Shown one piece after another: positions 9,501 to 16,850 of a stretch of DNA of 64,000 nt. The notes below the pieces were generated by a model. The model was not told the origin of the DNA and searched no databases. It worked only from the letters and a program-made list of their open reading frames with translations. The stretch spans positions 124,001 to 188,000 of the forward strand of contig JAIBBX010000003.1 of NCBI GenBank assembly GCA_019694475.1. The letters run 5' to 3'. Position 1 is the stretch's first letter; each line of letters starts with the position of its first letter. The DNA is from Parachlamydiales bacterium (GTDB taxonomy: Bacteria; Chlamydiota; Chlamydiia; Chlamydiales; SM23-39). Both the position numbers and the translations under genes were made by a program.

Positions 9501-11824
9501 AGGGAAAACTAGCCTTATCTGAAAGGTTGGATCGACATGGTAATACAATCGCATTAGAAGAATACGATTATGACTTGAATGGCAACCTCGAAAAGCAAAC
9601 GAGTTCCGTCTATTTAGAAGAAAAAGTCCTCAAGAAAATCATCATGAAATGGGAATATGGGCCAGGTGATCGCCTAAAAGAATGGACGGAAGCTTTTGGC
9701 ACTCCGATTGCCAGGAAAACGACATATGAATATACGAAAAAAGGATTGCTAGAGAAAGTAACTAAGCCCGATGGAGAAATCCTCCAATATAGCTACGATG
9801 AATTTGGTCATCAAAAAACACTTCAAAATTCAGATCTTTCTATCAATTATCTCTATATCCACAACCGTTTAGGCCATCTGATCTCTGTTACAGATTTAAA
9901 TACCGACCTTGAAACCAAACGACAGGTCAGTCCGTTCGGGAATGTAGAGAAAGAAGAGCTGGCAAACGGGTTTGTGCTTAGAAAATCCTATAATGCCCTT
10001 GATTTGTGCGAATGGCTGATTTTTCCCGATACAAGCTTGGTTGAGAAAAAATATGAAGGTATCCATCTGAAGGAGATCGTCCGACGAGATCTAAGAGATC
10101 AGCCAATTTATACCCATCGATTTCTCGATTACGACTTATCAGGCAATCTTCTTAAAGAAGAATTGCCGCTTGGCGCAGGTCAGGCGACTTATGAGATTGA
10201 TACTTTAGGTCGTTTTCAGGCGGTAAATTATCCCTTCTTCACTCAATCCATCGATTTGTTCGATGAAGTGGGGAAAATCAAAGAAATGACCGTCAAGGGC
10301 GTGAAAACGAGGTTCGATTACGATGATCTGGGTCAACTTACTCAAGAGAATGAGGAGACCTTTGTCTATGACTCCGAATTCAACCGCCGCAAGCACAATG
10401 GCCAAGAACTAGAAGTTGATGATCTCTATCAATTGAAAAATGCCCATGAGGCTGAATTCACACACGATCTTCTTGGGAACGTGGAGACAAAGACAAATCA
10501 GGAAGGGGTCTGCACGTTTGGTTACGATCCATTAAACCGTTTAGTCTATTGCAAGAATGCGGAAGGGGTTGAGACTTATTACACCTATGATCCGCTGCAC
10601 AGACGCATTGCCAAAAAAACGGGCCATTCTATAACTCGATATCTCTATGATGGACAGAATGAGATAGGTTTTGAGAAGGATGGGGAATTCTCTCTAAGGA
10701 TTCTAGGAGAGACTCCGTTTGCAGAAATCGGAGCAGCTGTTGCGCTAGAGCTGGGGAATCATGTTTATATTCCAGTCAATGACTTACAGGGCAATATCGC
10801 GGGTCTTTATGATCTTTCCCAACAATCTCTCCAAGATGAAATTGCCTATACAGCTTTTGGAGTAGAAACGTCTTCTTCAGAAAAAAATCCATGGCGGTAT
10901 CTCTCCAAATACGCAGATGAAGAAAGCGGGTTAATATACTTCGGAAGGCGTTATTACGACCCTTCTATTGGTCGATGGATAACAACCGATCCTAAGGGTT
11001 ATACCGATTCGATGAATCTGTATGCTTTTGCACTCAATGATCCATTCTTGCTTGTGGATCCTTATGGATTAGAGAATAGCTTGTCTAGCATCTCAACGTC
11101 AGCGGGATTGGGAGCTCTAGAAGGAGCTTCGCAAGGATTTGCTCATCCGTTGAATTCATATTCATCGCTTTGCGGGGATCTTTCAGGCTTAGTGAATTCG
11201 ACAATGTCGTGGAATTTCTCTTATTACAATTCATCATGGCAGTCAATGGATTGGGGCCAACGAATGCGTCTAATGTCGTTTAAAGCGGGGCAGATAGGCG
11301 GTTTGGCTGGAGCAATTGCAATGGCCGCTCCTAGAAACATTTATGCGCTTGGACAAGCTGCGTGGCGTGGGGCTGGGGTTATCGCTTCTGAAATTCGATG
11401 GGGATATTCATACGTTGCTTCATATTTTACGTTCAGAGAAGCCACTAGTGATAGTCTTCGATGGTCTGCTTCAAAAATGATAAAAACCTCTATAGAAGAG
11501 ACTTCTCTAATTAGTAACGCGTCAAAAGTCAATCAAATTTGGTCTAGTACAAAACAAAGATCTTCAGTAAAAAATGCATTTCTGCACTGGAAAGATCATG
11601 GCCATGAATTCCCAGAATTCATAAACGCTAAGCAGTATGTTGAATATGCTCATAATTTATTTGCAGGATCAAGAGATCGATTATTAACAAAAATAAGACC
11701 TAATGGCGATATTCTGCTATATGATATTGAAAATAACACGTTTGGCGCATTTACTTCAGAGGGAGCGCCTAAAACAATGTTCAAACCAACGAATGGAATT
11801 GTATATTGGAAAACGAGGAATTAA
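6518..11824 (+). CDS. secreted Rhs/YD-repeat polymorphic toxin
   Basis: A 1768-residue protein with an N-terminal hydrophobic signal (about residues 1-22), an Rhs N-terminal domain (GHFFLHQVDAVSAGFEP...ERSYVS) and a long array of YD repeats (patterns such as YDxxGxL, YDPLGN, YDPLNR). The core ends with the classic ESGLIYFGRRYYDPSIGRW...NLYAFALNDP...DPYGL near residue 1515. A non-conserved tail of about 250 residues follows. Its last 85 residues (NAFLHWKDHGHEFPEF... to ...APKTMFKPTNG) resemble small RNase-like toxin tips of the RelE/BECR kind; that assignment is by appearance only. The start ATG 6518 has GGAG 5 bases upstream. The CPCC-family gene starting 2 bases after the stop is the expected immunity partner. 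Rhs shells encapsulate and auto-cleave their toxin; delivery to host or rival bacteria is inferred. Confidence 0.93.
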   Translation: MKKARLRSILLFLHSLSLFAGSSETSSELNVSTNVRNAVNALSGHFFLHQVDAVSAGFEPISIERSYVSNNGLDKEGGWKIFPHDRFQITTGADVVKEKVFYENSVAHISEPSGQTIRYTRSPVLSKGKNTILTPDLTMTYDPRFSREISGRTDPKNNVLEIETHTKHDSIAVLTLGNGGKRTYKRKPNKEWFLLEEEVKPNGNVLIYKHDKQDRLESITSYNSSKQKAYSHVTFSYHSRDPEKNRDLAIKINDGREIYYHFEKYGSNHDWLKGCFYLEKVTGNGIVPWTYGYDLGHEKKWGPYTAPRGALINQVQSNGESLLRLTYYVPGTNLNGSSDSVHIEKATNFPCGLVLGMSETINDIEGGGHVFVYDSKTSFTGGTTKIRDSIGNETEYVYGSFKKINQINYFDSKKNLLRAEKFKWSSNDFEFAAVQDPNWSGNDLELHVVIDPKGEGSFAYKYSYDSKGNVKTKTLYGNLTGKCTTKLDPENLQNGIESYTITYDYSDDHFNLLKKKVEQDGLTNHYEYETGTDLLKAEYVCKSEKVLIRNFYSYVDGFLTEKIVDDGRTMNRADTVFESLRKITRITPNANNYPVQIEEFGVDLKSGKEILISARTLEYYDAPRQHLVKKETVIDAERKERYFISKTYDEAGHLASETISFNGASNAWTYNDRHFLEKRQHSESAKETFTYYPSGAVKTHSHGDYTTTFTYDSLNHKKSEMDSYGLLTEFTNDRFGNPVLVAIEKSLQRNEYDFWGRPVKQTDPKDHTTKTIFNARGQPIKIEHPTGEEIYLYNLKGNLIEHIDLDKIKTVYEYDEFDRVAKKIVYSLENKPIAEETKTYGMFYLKEEEDLEGYTTQYFYDHAGRKTQTVREGRSITYTYDPLGNLLTTTQGDLQMVTKRDCLGRVEEEEKKNKNGDVLERKKWTYDKKGLVKEEIRNFAGKEVVFKTDYDPYDRVKETADPLGRKTIFEYSKNPHAKTTTDPLNRKKIETFNSKGKLALSERLDRHGNTIALEEYDYDLNGNLEKQTSSVYLEEKVLKKIIMKWEYGPGDRLKEWTEAFGTPIARKTTYEYTKKGLLEKVTKPDGEILQYSYDEFGHQKTLQNSDLSINYLYIHNRLGHLISVTDLNTDLETKRQVSPFGNVEKEELANGFVLRKSYNALDLCEWLIFPDTSLVEKKYEGIHLKEIVRRDLRDQPIYTHRFLDYDLSGNLLKEELPLGAGQATYEIDTLGRFQAVNYPFFTQSIDLFDEVGKIKEMTVKGVKTRFDYDDLGQLTQENEETFVYDSEFNRRKHNGQELEVDDLYQLKNAHEAEFTHDLLGNVETKTNQEGVCTFGYDPLNRLVYCKNAEGVETYYTYDPLHRRIAKKTGHSITRYLYDGQNEIGFEKDGEFSLRILGETPFAEIGAAVALELGNHVYIPVNDLQGNIAGLYDLSQQSLQDEIAYTAFGVETSSSEKNPWRYLSKYADEESGLIYFGRRYYDPSIGRWITTDPKGYTDSMNLYAFALNDPFLLVDPYGLENSLSSISTSAGLGALEGASQGFAHPLNSYSSLCGDLSGLVNSTMSWNFSYYNSSWQSMDWGQRMRLMSFKAGQIGGLAGAIAMAAPRNIYALGQAAWRGAGVIASEIRWGYSYVASYFTFREATSDSLRWSASKMIKTSIEETSLISNASKVNQIWSSTKQRSSVKNAFLHWKDHGHEFPEFINAKQYVEYAHNLFAGSRDRLLTKIRPNGDILLYDIENNTFGAFTSEGAPKTMFKPTNGIVYWKTRN

Positions 11825-11825
11825 A

Positions 11826-12107
11826 ATGAATAAAAATGAAAAGGGACATCCATGCCCCTGTTGTGGTTTTTTAACTCTATCAGAAGATACCCACGATACA
11901 TTTGAGATTTGTCCTGTATGTAATTGGGAGGATGATGATGTACAGTTTAATAATCCGAACTTTCGGGGTGGGGCTAATCTAAAAAGTCTTAATGAAGCCA
12001 GGGAGAATTTTAAAAAATTTGGAGCTTCAGACAAGAGATACATAAAACAAGTTCGAGCTCCTTTGCCTGATGAAATTCCAGTTAAAACAAAAAACTTAGA
12101 TCGTTAG
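11826..12107 (+). CDS. CPCC-family cysteine-rich protein, probable immunity to the Rhs toxin
   Basis: A 93-residue protein with HPCPCCGFLTL near the N-terminus and a second Cys pair in FEICPVCNWEDDD, matching the Cys_rich_CPCC family (PF14206), which commonly sits directly downstream of polymorphic toxins. The four cysteines suggest a zinc-bound knuckle. It starts 1 base after the Rhs stop, so it is co-translated. It has no signal peptide, as expected for a cytosolic immunity protein. The toxin-immunity pairing is inferred from position and family. Confidence 0.85.
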   Translation: MNKNEKGHPCPCCGFLTLSEDTHDTFEICPVCNWEDDDVQFNNPNFRGGANLKSLNEARENFKKFGASDKRYIKQVRAPLPDEIPVKTKNLDR

Positions 12108-12139
12108 AGTATGCGCTAAAATTCTATCGCTCAAGCAAT

Positions 12140-12178
12140 GGAGACTTTTTACATCTATGATCCCTTTTACCAGCGCTG
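12140..12178 (+). pseudogene. Rhs core fragment 1
   Basis: The bases encode ETFYIYDPFYQR followed by a stop. They align by eye without gaps to the Rhs gene at about 10570-10608 (ETYYTYDPLHRR). It is a short relic of another Rhs core copy, the usual sign of displaced Rhs tips. The following 220 bases to 12399 hold no convincing gene; a 24-codon frame at 12316-12390 is not recognised. Confidence 0.7.
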
Positions 12179-12399
12179 ACCTGCACAATAATGGCTGGCT
12201 ATGGAATAACATCATTGAATTTTTAGTGGCATAATAGAAGAGATCTCACAATTTTTTATGTTTGGAACAAAATATTCGTCATCAGCATTCAGAGCCTTAA
12301 TAGAAATGGGAATGAAATGGAAAATTCGGAAAAAAAGTTAAGAATACGGGGAGGACCTCCAAGAACATCTCTGATAATTTCAACAGAATAAGGAAACAT

Positions 12400-12794
12400 A
12401 TGAAAGTAAAACTATTGGATACATCCTCCGCTGGGACATGGTCGAGAGATTGCGAATTACTATGTATATCCGATTGTAATGGGTTTAGACTAAGTTATCA
12501 TAAGGACGAAGATGATACTTATTGGAGTCTGCGATGTGAAGGCATAATTGGATATAAAGTAATCAGCGAGGAATTCTCAACAGTTGGGTATTTATTAAAT
12601 CTACCGATTGAAGGAGCTTTTTTTGAGATATTGGATTCTCCTTGGATAAATGAGCTGATAGATATCACAAAAAAAAAGAGATTTTAAAAAAATGCAAGCA
12701 TTATATCCTTCAATTTTATGATGAAACAATCGAAATCGTTGCTCAGAGTTATTTTTTTGAACAGCTTAAGGAAAAGCCAATATTTAACAAATGA
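12400..12794 (+). pseudogene. frameshifted small immunity-like gene
   Basis: The intact part (12400-12687, 95 codons) starts MKVKLLDTSSAGTWSRDC and reads LRCEGIIGYKVISEEF, a compact mixed alpha/beta protein of immunity type. It stops just after an A9 run in codons for ITKKKRF. In the frame reached by adding one base at that run, translation continues sensibly through KHYILQFYDETIEIVAQSY to a TGA at 12792-12794. That TGA overlaps the next ATG (12791) as ATGA. The continuation plus the overlap make a one-base loss in the A-run likely. It could be a real mutation, slippage that is tolerated, or a sequencing error. The family is not named. Confidence 0.6.
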
Positions 12795-13039
12795 AAAATA
12801 GAAATCGAAAAATAAAAACACGCCAAGATTTTATATTGTTTTTGAGACAGCTTAAAAATGATTACTCAGAAAACTTATCCTCTTGGGAAAATAGAGATGT
12901 ATGTGCTTTTTTAGAGGGCATGGCTTCTTGGATAGAAGACATGGAGGGTTTCTATAAAAATCAAGGAATACCAAACCCGGAAAATCTTAACTGGAAAGTT
13001 TTTGCAGACATTTTAATGGGGGGAAAACTATATGAATAA
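12791..13039 (+). CDS. small DUF7660-like protein, probable immunity protein
   Basis: An 82-residue protein with the pattern TRQDFILFLRQLKNDY...WENRDVCAFLEGMASWIEDMEG(F/Y)YKNQG...W..FADIL. I recognise this as the DUF7660-type family, found in immunity gene clusters. The start overlaps the frameshifted gene (ATGA) and its end overlaps the next broken gene, so these small genes were one operon. No signal peptide. Function is inferred from the Rhs neighbourhood. Confidence 0.7.
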   Translation: MKNRNRKIKTRQDFILFLRQLKNDYSENLSSWENRDVCAFLEGMASWIEDMEGFYKNQGIPNPENLNWKVFADILMGGKLYE

Positions 13040-13184
13040 TCTCATTCGTTATGGTTACAAAATAAATTCGAAAAAAATCTGACTAGAATTCGATCCGGAA
13101 AAAGGATGGCCTGCAGACAATGGTTTGTTTTACGAATGTTTGAAATGTGGAGGATTTTCAAGGATATATTCGACCTATATTTAG
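13032..13184 (+). pseudogene. broken small gene with a CxxC motif
   Basis: A frame opened by ATG 13032 (overlapping the previous gene's end) meets a TGA at 13080-13082. It then continues in the same frame as FDPEKGWPADNGLFYECLKC to TAG at 13182-13184. The segment looks like the start of a small zinc-knuckle immunity-type protein interrupted by a nonsense codon and cut short. Support is only the continuing frame and the gene overlap. Confidence 0.4.
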
Positions 13185-13201
13185 AAGGGAGGCAAATTGC
13201 C

Positions 13202-13459
13202 ATGAAAAAAAATGATTTAAATAAATTATCTGCCATCATTACAAATTCAGGATTGCTTGAAGTAAGTGAGGCGGAAACTTTAATGCATGCTTTATCAGAC
13301 ATTTCAGAATCGATCGAGAAAATATATACAAAAATTATCCCTGCAATTCTATTAAATGATAGAGACAAGGAAAAACTGCAAGATTTATTGTGGGATGTTC
13401 GGGAGGAATTTCGTCACATAGAATATCATATTAACGACGCGAATCTAAATAACTTATAA
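13202..13459 (+). CDS. small hypothetical protein in immunity array
   Basis: An 85-residue, probably all-helical protein (MKKNDLNKLSAIITNSGLL, later DKEKLQDLLWDVREEFRHIEYH). The ATG at 13202 is chosen because AAGGGAGG lies 9 bases upstream; an upstream in-frame start at 13106 would add residues read from the broken gene. It has no signal peptide and no family I can name. The position between Rhs relics suggests an orphan immunity gene. Confidence 0.65.
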   Translation: MKKNDLNKLSAIITNSGLLEVSEAETLMHALSDISESIEKIYTKIIPAILLNDRDKEKLQDLLWDVREEFRHIEYHINDANLNNL

Positions 13460-13487
13460 TGCAATTATCTGAAGCTATACAAAATTA

Positions 13488-13613
13488 GATTCATTCGATG
13501 AAGTTGGGAAAATCAAAGAAATGACCGCAAATGGCAAGAAGACGCGGTTCAATTATGATGATCTGGGACAGCTTACTCAAGAGAATGAGGAGACATTTGT
13601 TTATGACTCCGAC
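13488..13613 (+). pseudogene. Rhs core fragment 2
   Basis: About 126 bases align by eye, ungapped and with high identity, to the Rhs gene at about 10253-10378 (FDEVGKIKEMT, TRF.YDDLGQLTQENEETF). The fragment corresponds to an earlier core position than fragment 1, so the two relics come from separate truncated copies or recombination events. It runs into a stop near the stem-loop at 13639. Confidence 0.85.
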
Positions 13614-13638
13614 TTAGAAATCGTAAATTGGTTTTTTT

Positions 13639-13659
13639 GCCGCTCTTAATCAGAGCGGC
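13639..13659. terminator. stem-loop between Rhs relic and secreted protein gene
   Basis: GCCGCTCT and AGAGCGGC form a perfect 8-bp stem with a 5-base loop. It lies 12 bases after the stop of the minus-strand gene and at the end of the Rhs relic. The T-run (7 T) is on the 5' side, and only a weak T-rich tail follows on the plus strand, so it may serve as a convergent terminator. Confidence 0.5.
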
Positions 13660-13671
13660 GTATTTCTCTAA

Positions 13672-14667
13672 TCAATCATCTTCATCAAATTCCGGATCTT
13701 GGTGTGGTGGAGCGGTGTAATCAATCGTTCCTTCATAAATCTCAGAATCCTCTGTTTCGATAGAGAATTGCAATTTTAAGAAATCGATTTTATCGAAGTC
13801 ATTTCTTCGGATATCGATCACTTCAAAATATCCTCGTGGCATTGCCGAGCATGATCGAGATTTTGCAACTCCAATGCCCGCTTCATTATATCCATGGAAT
13901 GGATATCTTGATGAGGATTGATAAATTCCTTTATTCAATTTCATCCCTACTGGCGCAGCAAAATCAAGTGTCCAGCTTTCATAATTCCCATGAATAAAGA
14001 CTTCAATTCCTTCTCCGCCGTAAGGAAGTTCTTTTACTACAAACTCGTTTGGCTCTCCTGAAATGAGAACTTTTTGATTGCCGTCCGAGAGAATGTTTTT
14101 TTGTCTAAGGAATATGTTGGCAGAATCTTTTTTCCTTGCTTGTAGAAAACGATTCTTTATTGGGACTGCAGAATTGAATCGGATGCTTCCAAATAATGGT
14201 TTTGTGTTGAATTCTTTCATGGCAAAATCTGCAGCAAAAGCTTTAATTTCTTCATTGTCACCATATTCAATTTCATAAATTTCGAATTCACCAAAATTGC
14301 TGAACCCAATATTGCTTATTCTCATTGCTAAAACTGGGGCAATTTTGGAGCTAGAGTAGTATTCACGAGCGTTTCTGTATATTCCCTTGCTCGGAATTTG
14401 ATTCATAGGAGCAGCAAATTGAATTTCAATGTCCATTTCTCGATTAAAACCCTTAAATGAAAAAGTAATATGAGAATCATAACCTTTCGAAAGACTAAGA
14501 TTGAAAATTCCATCGCTTAAGAAATAGGCTCTGTCTTCAGAAATGGAATTTCTGTAGAATTCTTTTATTGCACCAGAAAGGTAGAATGCTGTCGTGTTCG
14601 CATGCATTTGAGTTGTAAGGAAATTCAGGCTAAAAAGTAAAGAAGCAAAAATCGTTAAGAGCTTCAT
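13672..14667 (-). CDS. secreted protein with two homologous halves, function unknown
   Basis: 331 residues with a clear signal peptide (MKLLTIFASLLFSLNFLTTQ, cleavage near MHA). The ATG at 14667 is preferred over 14682 because GGAGAG lies 9 bases before it. The protein contains an internal duplication: IQFAAPMNQIPSKGIY...GEFEIYEIEYG in the first half matches LDFAAPVGMKLNKGIY...GYFEVIDIRRN in the second. Both halves look beta-rich. I do not recognise a catalytic motif. It has a very acidic C-terminus (DPEFDEDD). It is divergent from the LuxR-type gene, with about 166 bases between them that could hold both promoters. Confidence 0.75.
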   Translation of the reverse strand: MKLLTIFASLLFSLNFLTTQMHANTTAFYLSGAIKEFYRNSISEDRAYFLSDGIFNLSLSKGYDSHITFSFKGFNREMDIEIQFAAPMNQIPSKGIYRNAREYYSSSKIAPVLAMRISNIGFSNFGEFEIYEIEYGDNEEIKAFAADFAMKEFNTKPLFGSIRFNSAVPIKNRFLQARKKDSANIFLRQKNILSDGNQKVLISGEPNEFVVKELPYGGEGIEVFIHGNYESWTLDFAAPVGMKLNKGIYQSSSRYPFHGYNEAGIGVAKSRSCSAMPRGYFEVIDIRRNDFDKIDFLKLQFSIETEDSEIYEGTIDYTAPPHQDPEFDEDD

Positions 14668-14833
14668 TGTTGATCTCTCCATGGGTTAGTGATTTAAGTC
14701 AAAGCAGACTATTCTCAAAATATGCATTTTGTCAATTGCGGATCTCAAAAATTTTAGCCTGCGTATGTTCTACTGTTTCGAGAAATTCCCAGAAGTGTAT
14801 GATGCTTGCCCTATCTAATCAGAAGGGATAGTT

Positions 14834-15640
14834 ATGTCTCCTTTTCAGGATATGACTCGAGCTGTGACCGTAAGGTATAACGATAAAGTAAAGAAGTTTT
14901 GCTCGCCGTTATTCGACTACTTCAATCTCAATCAATTCTACTACGTCAAAATCACCAACGACGGTTGTTTGTACAGCGTGGATAGCCACCCGATGTTTGC
15001 TGAATATTGGGCTGCTGAATATTGCGATAAGTATAGTTTATATAGACACCCAAAGTTTTTCAGAAGCGAAGTAAGCGTAATCACACAGTCGCAAGATAAG
15101 AACTTGGGCGACATGATTTCTACTTTGCAGGTGCTGTTCAATTTCCAAACTTGGCTGAGGATTGTCGATAAGGTTGAGGATGGGATTGAGGAGTTTGGCT
15201 TTTCTTCTCCGACGGCGTCGCCGATTTTGGGAGCGGGCTTGATGAACGAGATTCCGCTATTCCGATTGTTCATGAAGAAGTTTAGGGAAGAGCATAAGCA
15301 GGTTTTCTCAAAGTTAGATGATTTTCAGGTAGATATCGCAAGAATTGTCGGAGCAGATTTCTACAAGAATGATTTGCCTGAAATGCCAAAAGTTTTGGAA
15401 AGACGGAATTTGTTGAGGAGTTTGGGGATCGAGTTTGAGGATAAGCTGACTCCAAGAGAGATCAGAGCTTTGAAGCTGTTATTGGATGGGTACTCTGCAG
15501 GGAAGATCGCATTGAAGACTTTTGTTTCGAGAAGAACCGTTGAGCATTTGATGGAGCGGCTGAAGGAAAAACTCTGCTGTTTTTCCAAAGCAGAGTTGGT
15601 TCAAAAAGCCAGAGAATTAGAGCGCTTGGGGTTGTTTTGA
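14834..15640 (+). CDS. LuxR-type transcriptional regulator
   Basis: 268 residues. The C-terminal 65 form a LuxR/GerE helix-turn-helix: LTPREIRALKLLLDGYSAGKIA...VSRRTVEHLMERLKEKL. The N-terminal 190 residues (FNLNQFYYVKITNDGCLYS) resemble the single ligand/sensor domain of LuxR-solo regulators rather than a response-regulator receiver, as no phospho-Asp pattern is seen. No luxI-type synthase is in the window. AAGGGA lies just before ATG 14834. The divergent secreted-protein gene is a plausible target. The end overlaps the permease gene tail-to-tail by 24 bases. Confidence 0.85.
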   Translation: MSPFQDMTRAVTVRYNDKVKKFCSPLFDYFNLNQFYYVKITNDGCLYSVDSHPMFAEYWAAEYCDKYSLYRHPKFFRSEVSVITQSQDKNLGDMISTLQVLFNFQTWLRIVDKVEDGIEEFGFSSPTASPILGAGLMNEIPLFRLFMKKFREEHKQVFSKLDDFQVDIARIVGADFYKNDLPEMPKVLERRNLLRSLGIEFEDKLTPREIRALKLLLDGYSAGKIALKTFVSRRTVEHLMERLKEKLCCFSKAELVQKARELERLGLF

Positions 15641-16813
15641 CAGATAAAGGTTAATGGCTAGCTGGGAAATCAAGGCAATTAGAAAGGTTTCAAAAACCGG
15701 TACGCCGGTAAGCAGGCTGGGAAAAAGGGTGGAAAGGATGCCTGCTATGCATCCAAGCGACCAGCTGACGAGAGAAAAGGGAAATTGACCGTTTCTTCGG
15801 TCGAACAGAAAGTTCGATAGGATCACTGCGCCCATTCCGCCGATTAAGATCGCAATCAAATCTAAGAAAAATACTATGTTTTTAAGAGGACTGCAAAGGC
15901 CGATGGCAGCTCCAATGAGGCCGAAGAGGAATGCTCTTTGCCCGAAGTGCAGGCGGATGGGCAAGGAGTAGGATGATGCAATGGCTGAGTAGAGGTTCAG
16001 ATTATTGATGCAAAGTCCTGATAGAATCACAAAACTGCAGATCCATCCCATCCAAATTGGGCCGAGACCAGGCTGTAAAATTTGTAGGATTGTGTGATTT
16101 GGACAAAGAGTCGAAAGATAGACGCCTGCGCATTGAATGAGCGGCACGAGTAGGCCGAAGAGGAAAATGATGCAGATTTTTCCGTCTTTTTCTGTTTTGG
16201 CATGACGGAAAAATGTCGGGATGTCGATCGCTCCTGCAATATTGCATCCAACTATGAGAGATGCCCCCTTTAACCAAGAAAAAGATAGAGGGGGAGATGG
16301 GGGGACTTGGCCTGGATGAGACCAGAAAAGAGCGATGAGAAGGGTTAAGAAGAGCAGGGGAGCGATTAGATTGGAGAGCCATTTCAGGGCTTTGATCCCT
16401 TTCAATGTGGCTAGGGTGATGAGGAGGCTCATGCTGAGATTTAGAAATAGGGGAGAAAGAGAGGTGTGAGTTAACTCCTGAAGGCTGAGGTTCATCGTGT
16501 CTAGCTGAATGCCAAACCAAAGGAGCATCGCGGTTATCATAAGGAGGGCAAATGAGGTATTCCCCCGGTTGCCAAAGTAATATGCTGCGTGTTGCGGGGT
16601 TGTTTGTCGAAGGCGGGTGCTGATTAGGGAAAAGAGGATGCCGATGAAGATTAGGAATAGATTGCCCAAGATGATTGCAAGAGATGATCCTAGCCAGCCA
16701 TATTTCTCACAGAGAATCTGGCCTGCAATAATGTTGGGAAGACAGACGGCCGCCGGTGTCTGGATGCTTAACAGTTGGAGCCAAGATTGCTGCTTTACTG
16801 GAGCTTCATTCAT
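15617..16813 (-). CDS. NCS1-like cytosine/purine permease family membrane protein
   Basis: 398 residues with about 11-12 hydrophobic segments. The N-terminal region (LPNIIAGQILCEKYGWLGS) and LLWFGIQLDTMN near residue 95-105 resemble nucleobase permeases of the NCS1 (PF02133) family. The substrate is not fixed; a nucleobase or related vitamin would fit an intracellular symbiont. It starts directly after a stem-loop (16821-16843) without a clear Shine-Dalgarno sequence. Confidence 0.7.
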   Translation of the reverse strand: MNEAPVKQQSWLQLLSIQTPAAVCLPNIIAGQILCEKYGWLGSSLAIILGNLFLIFIGILFSLISTRLRQTTPQHAAYYFGNRGNTSFALLMITAMLLWFGIQLDTMNLSLQELTHTSLSPLFLNLSMSLLITLATLKGIKALKWLSNLIAPLLFLTLLIALFWSHPGQVPPSPPLSFSWLKGASLIVGCNIAGAIDIPTFFRHAKTEKDGKICIIFLFGLLVPLIQCAGVYLSTLCPNHTILQILQPGLGPIWMGWICSFVILSGLCINNLNLYSAIASSYSLPIRLHFGQRAFLFGLIGAAIGLCSPLKNIVFFLDLIAILIGGMGAVILSNFLFDRRNGQFPFSLVSWSLGCIAGILSTLFPSLLTGVPVFETFLIALISQLAINLYLSKQPQAL

Positions 16814-16820
16814 AAGATTG

Positions 16821-16843
16821 GCGGGCCATTCTGGATGGCCCGC
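16821..16843 (-). terminator. stem-loop between thioredoxin gene and permease gene
   Basis: GCGGGCCAT and ATGGCCCGC form a perfect 9-bp GC-rich stem with a 5-base loop, 7 bases past the thioredoxin stop and 7 bases before the permease start. No T-run follows, so it may be a partial terminator or attenuator for the permease. Confidence 0.55.
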
Positions 16844-16850
16844 TGGGAGA

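Noticed and set aside
16002..16520. 172-codon minus-strand frame overlapping the permease
   Set aside because: Alternate-frame shadow of the NCS1-like permease; no hydrophobic segments or motifs.
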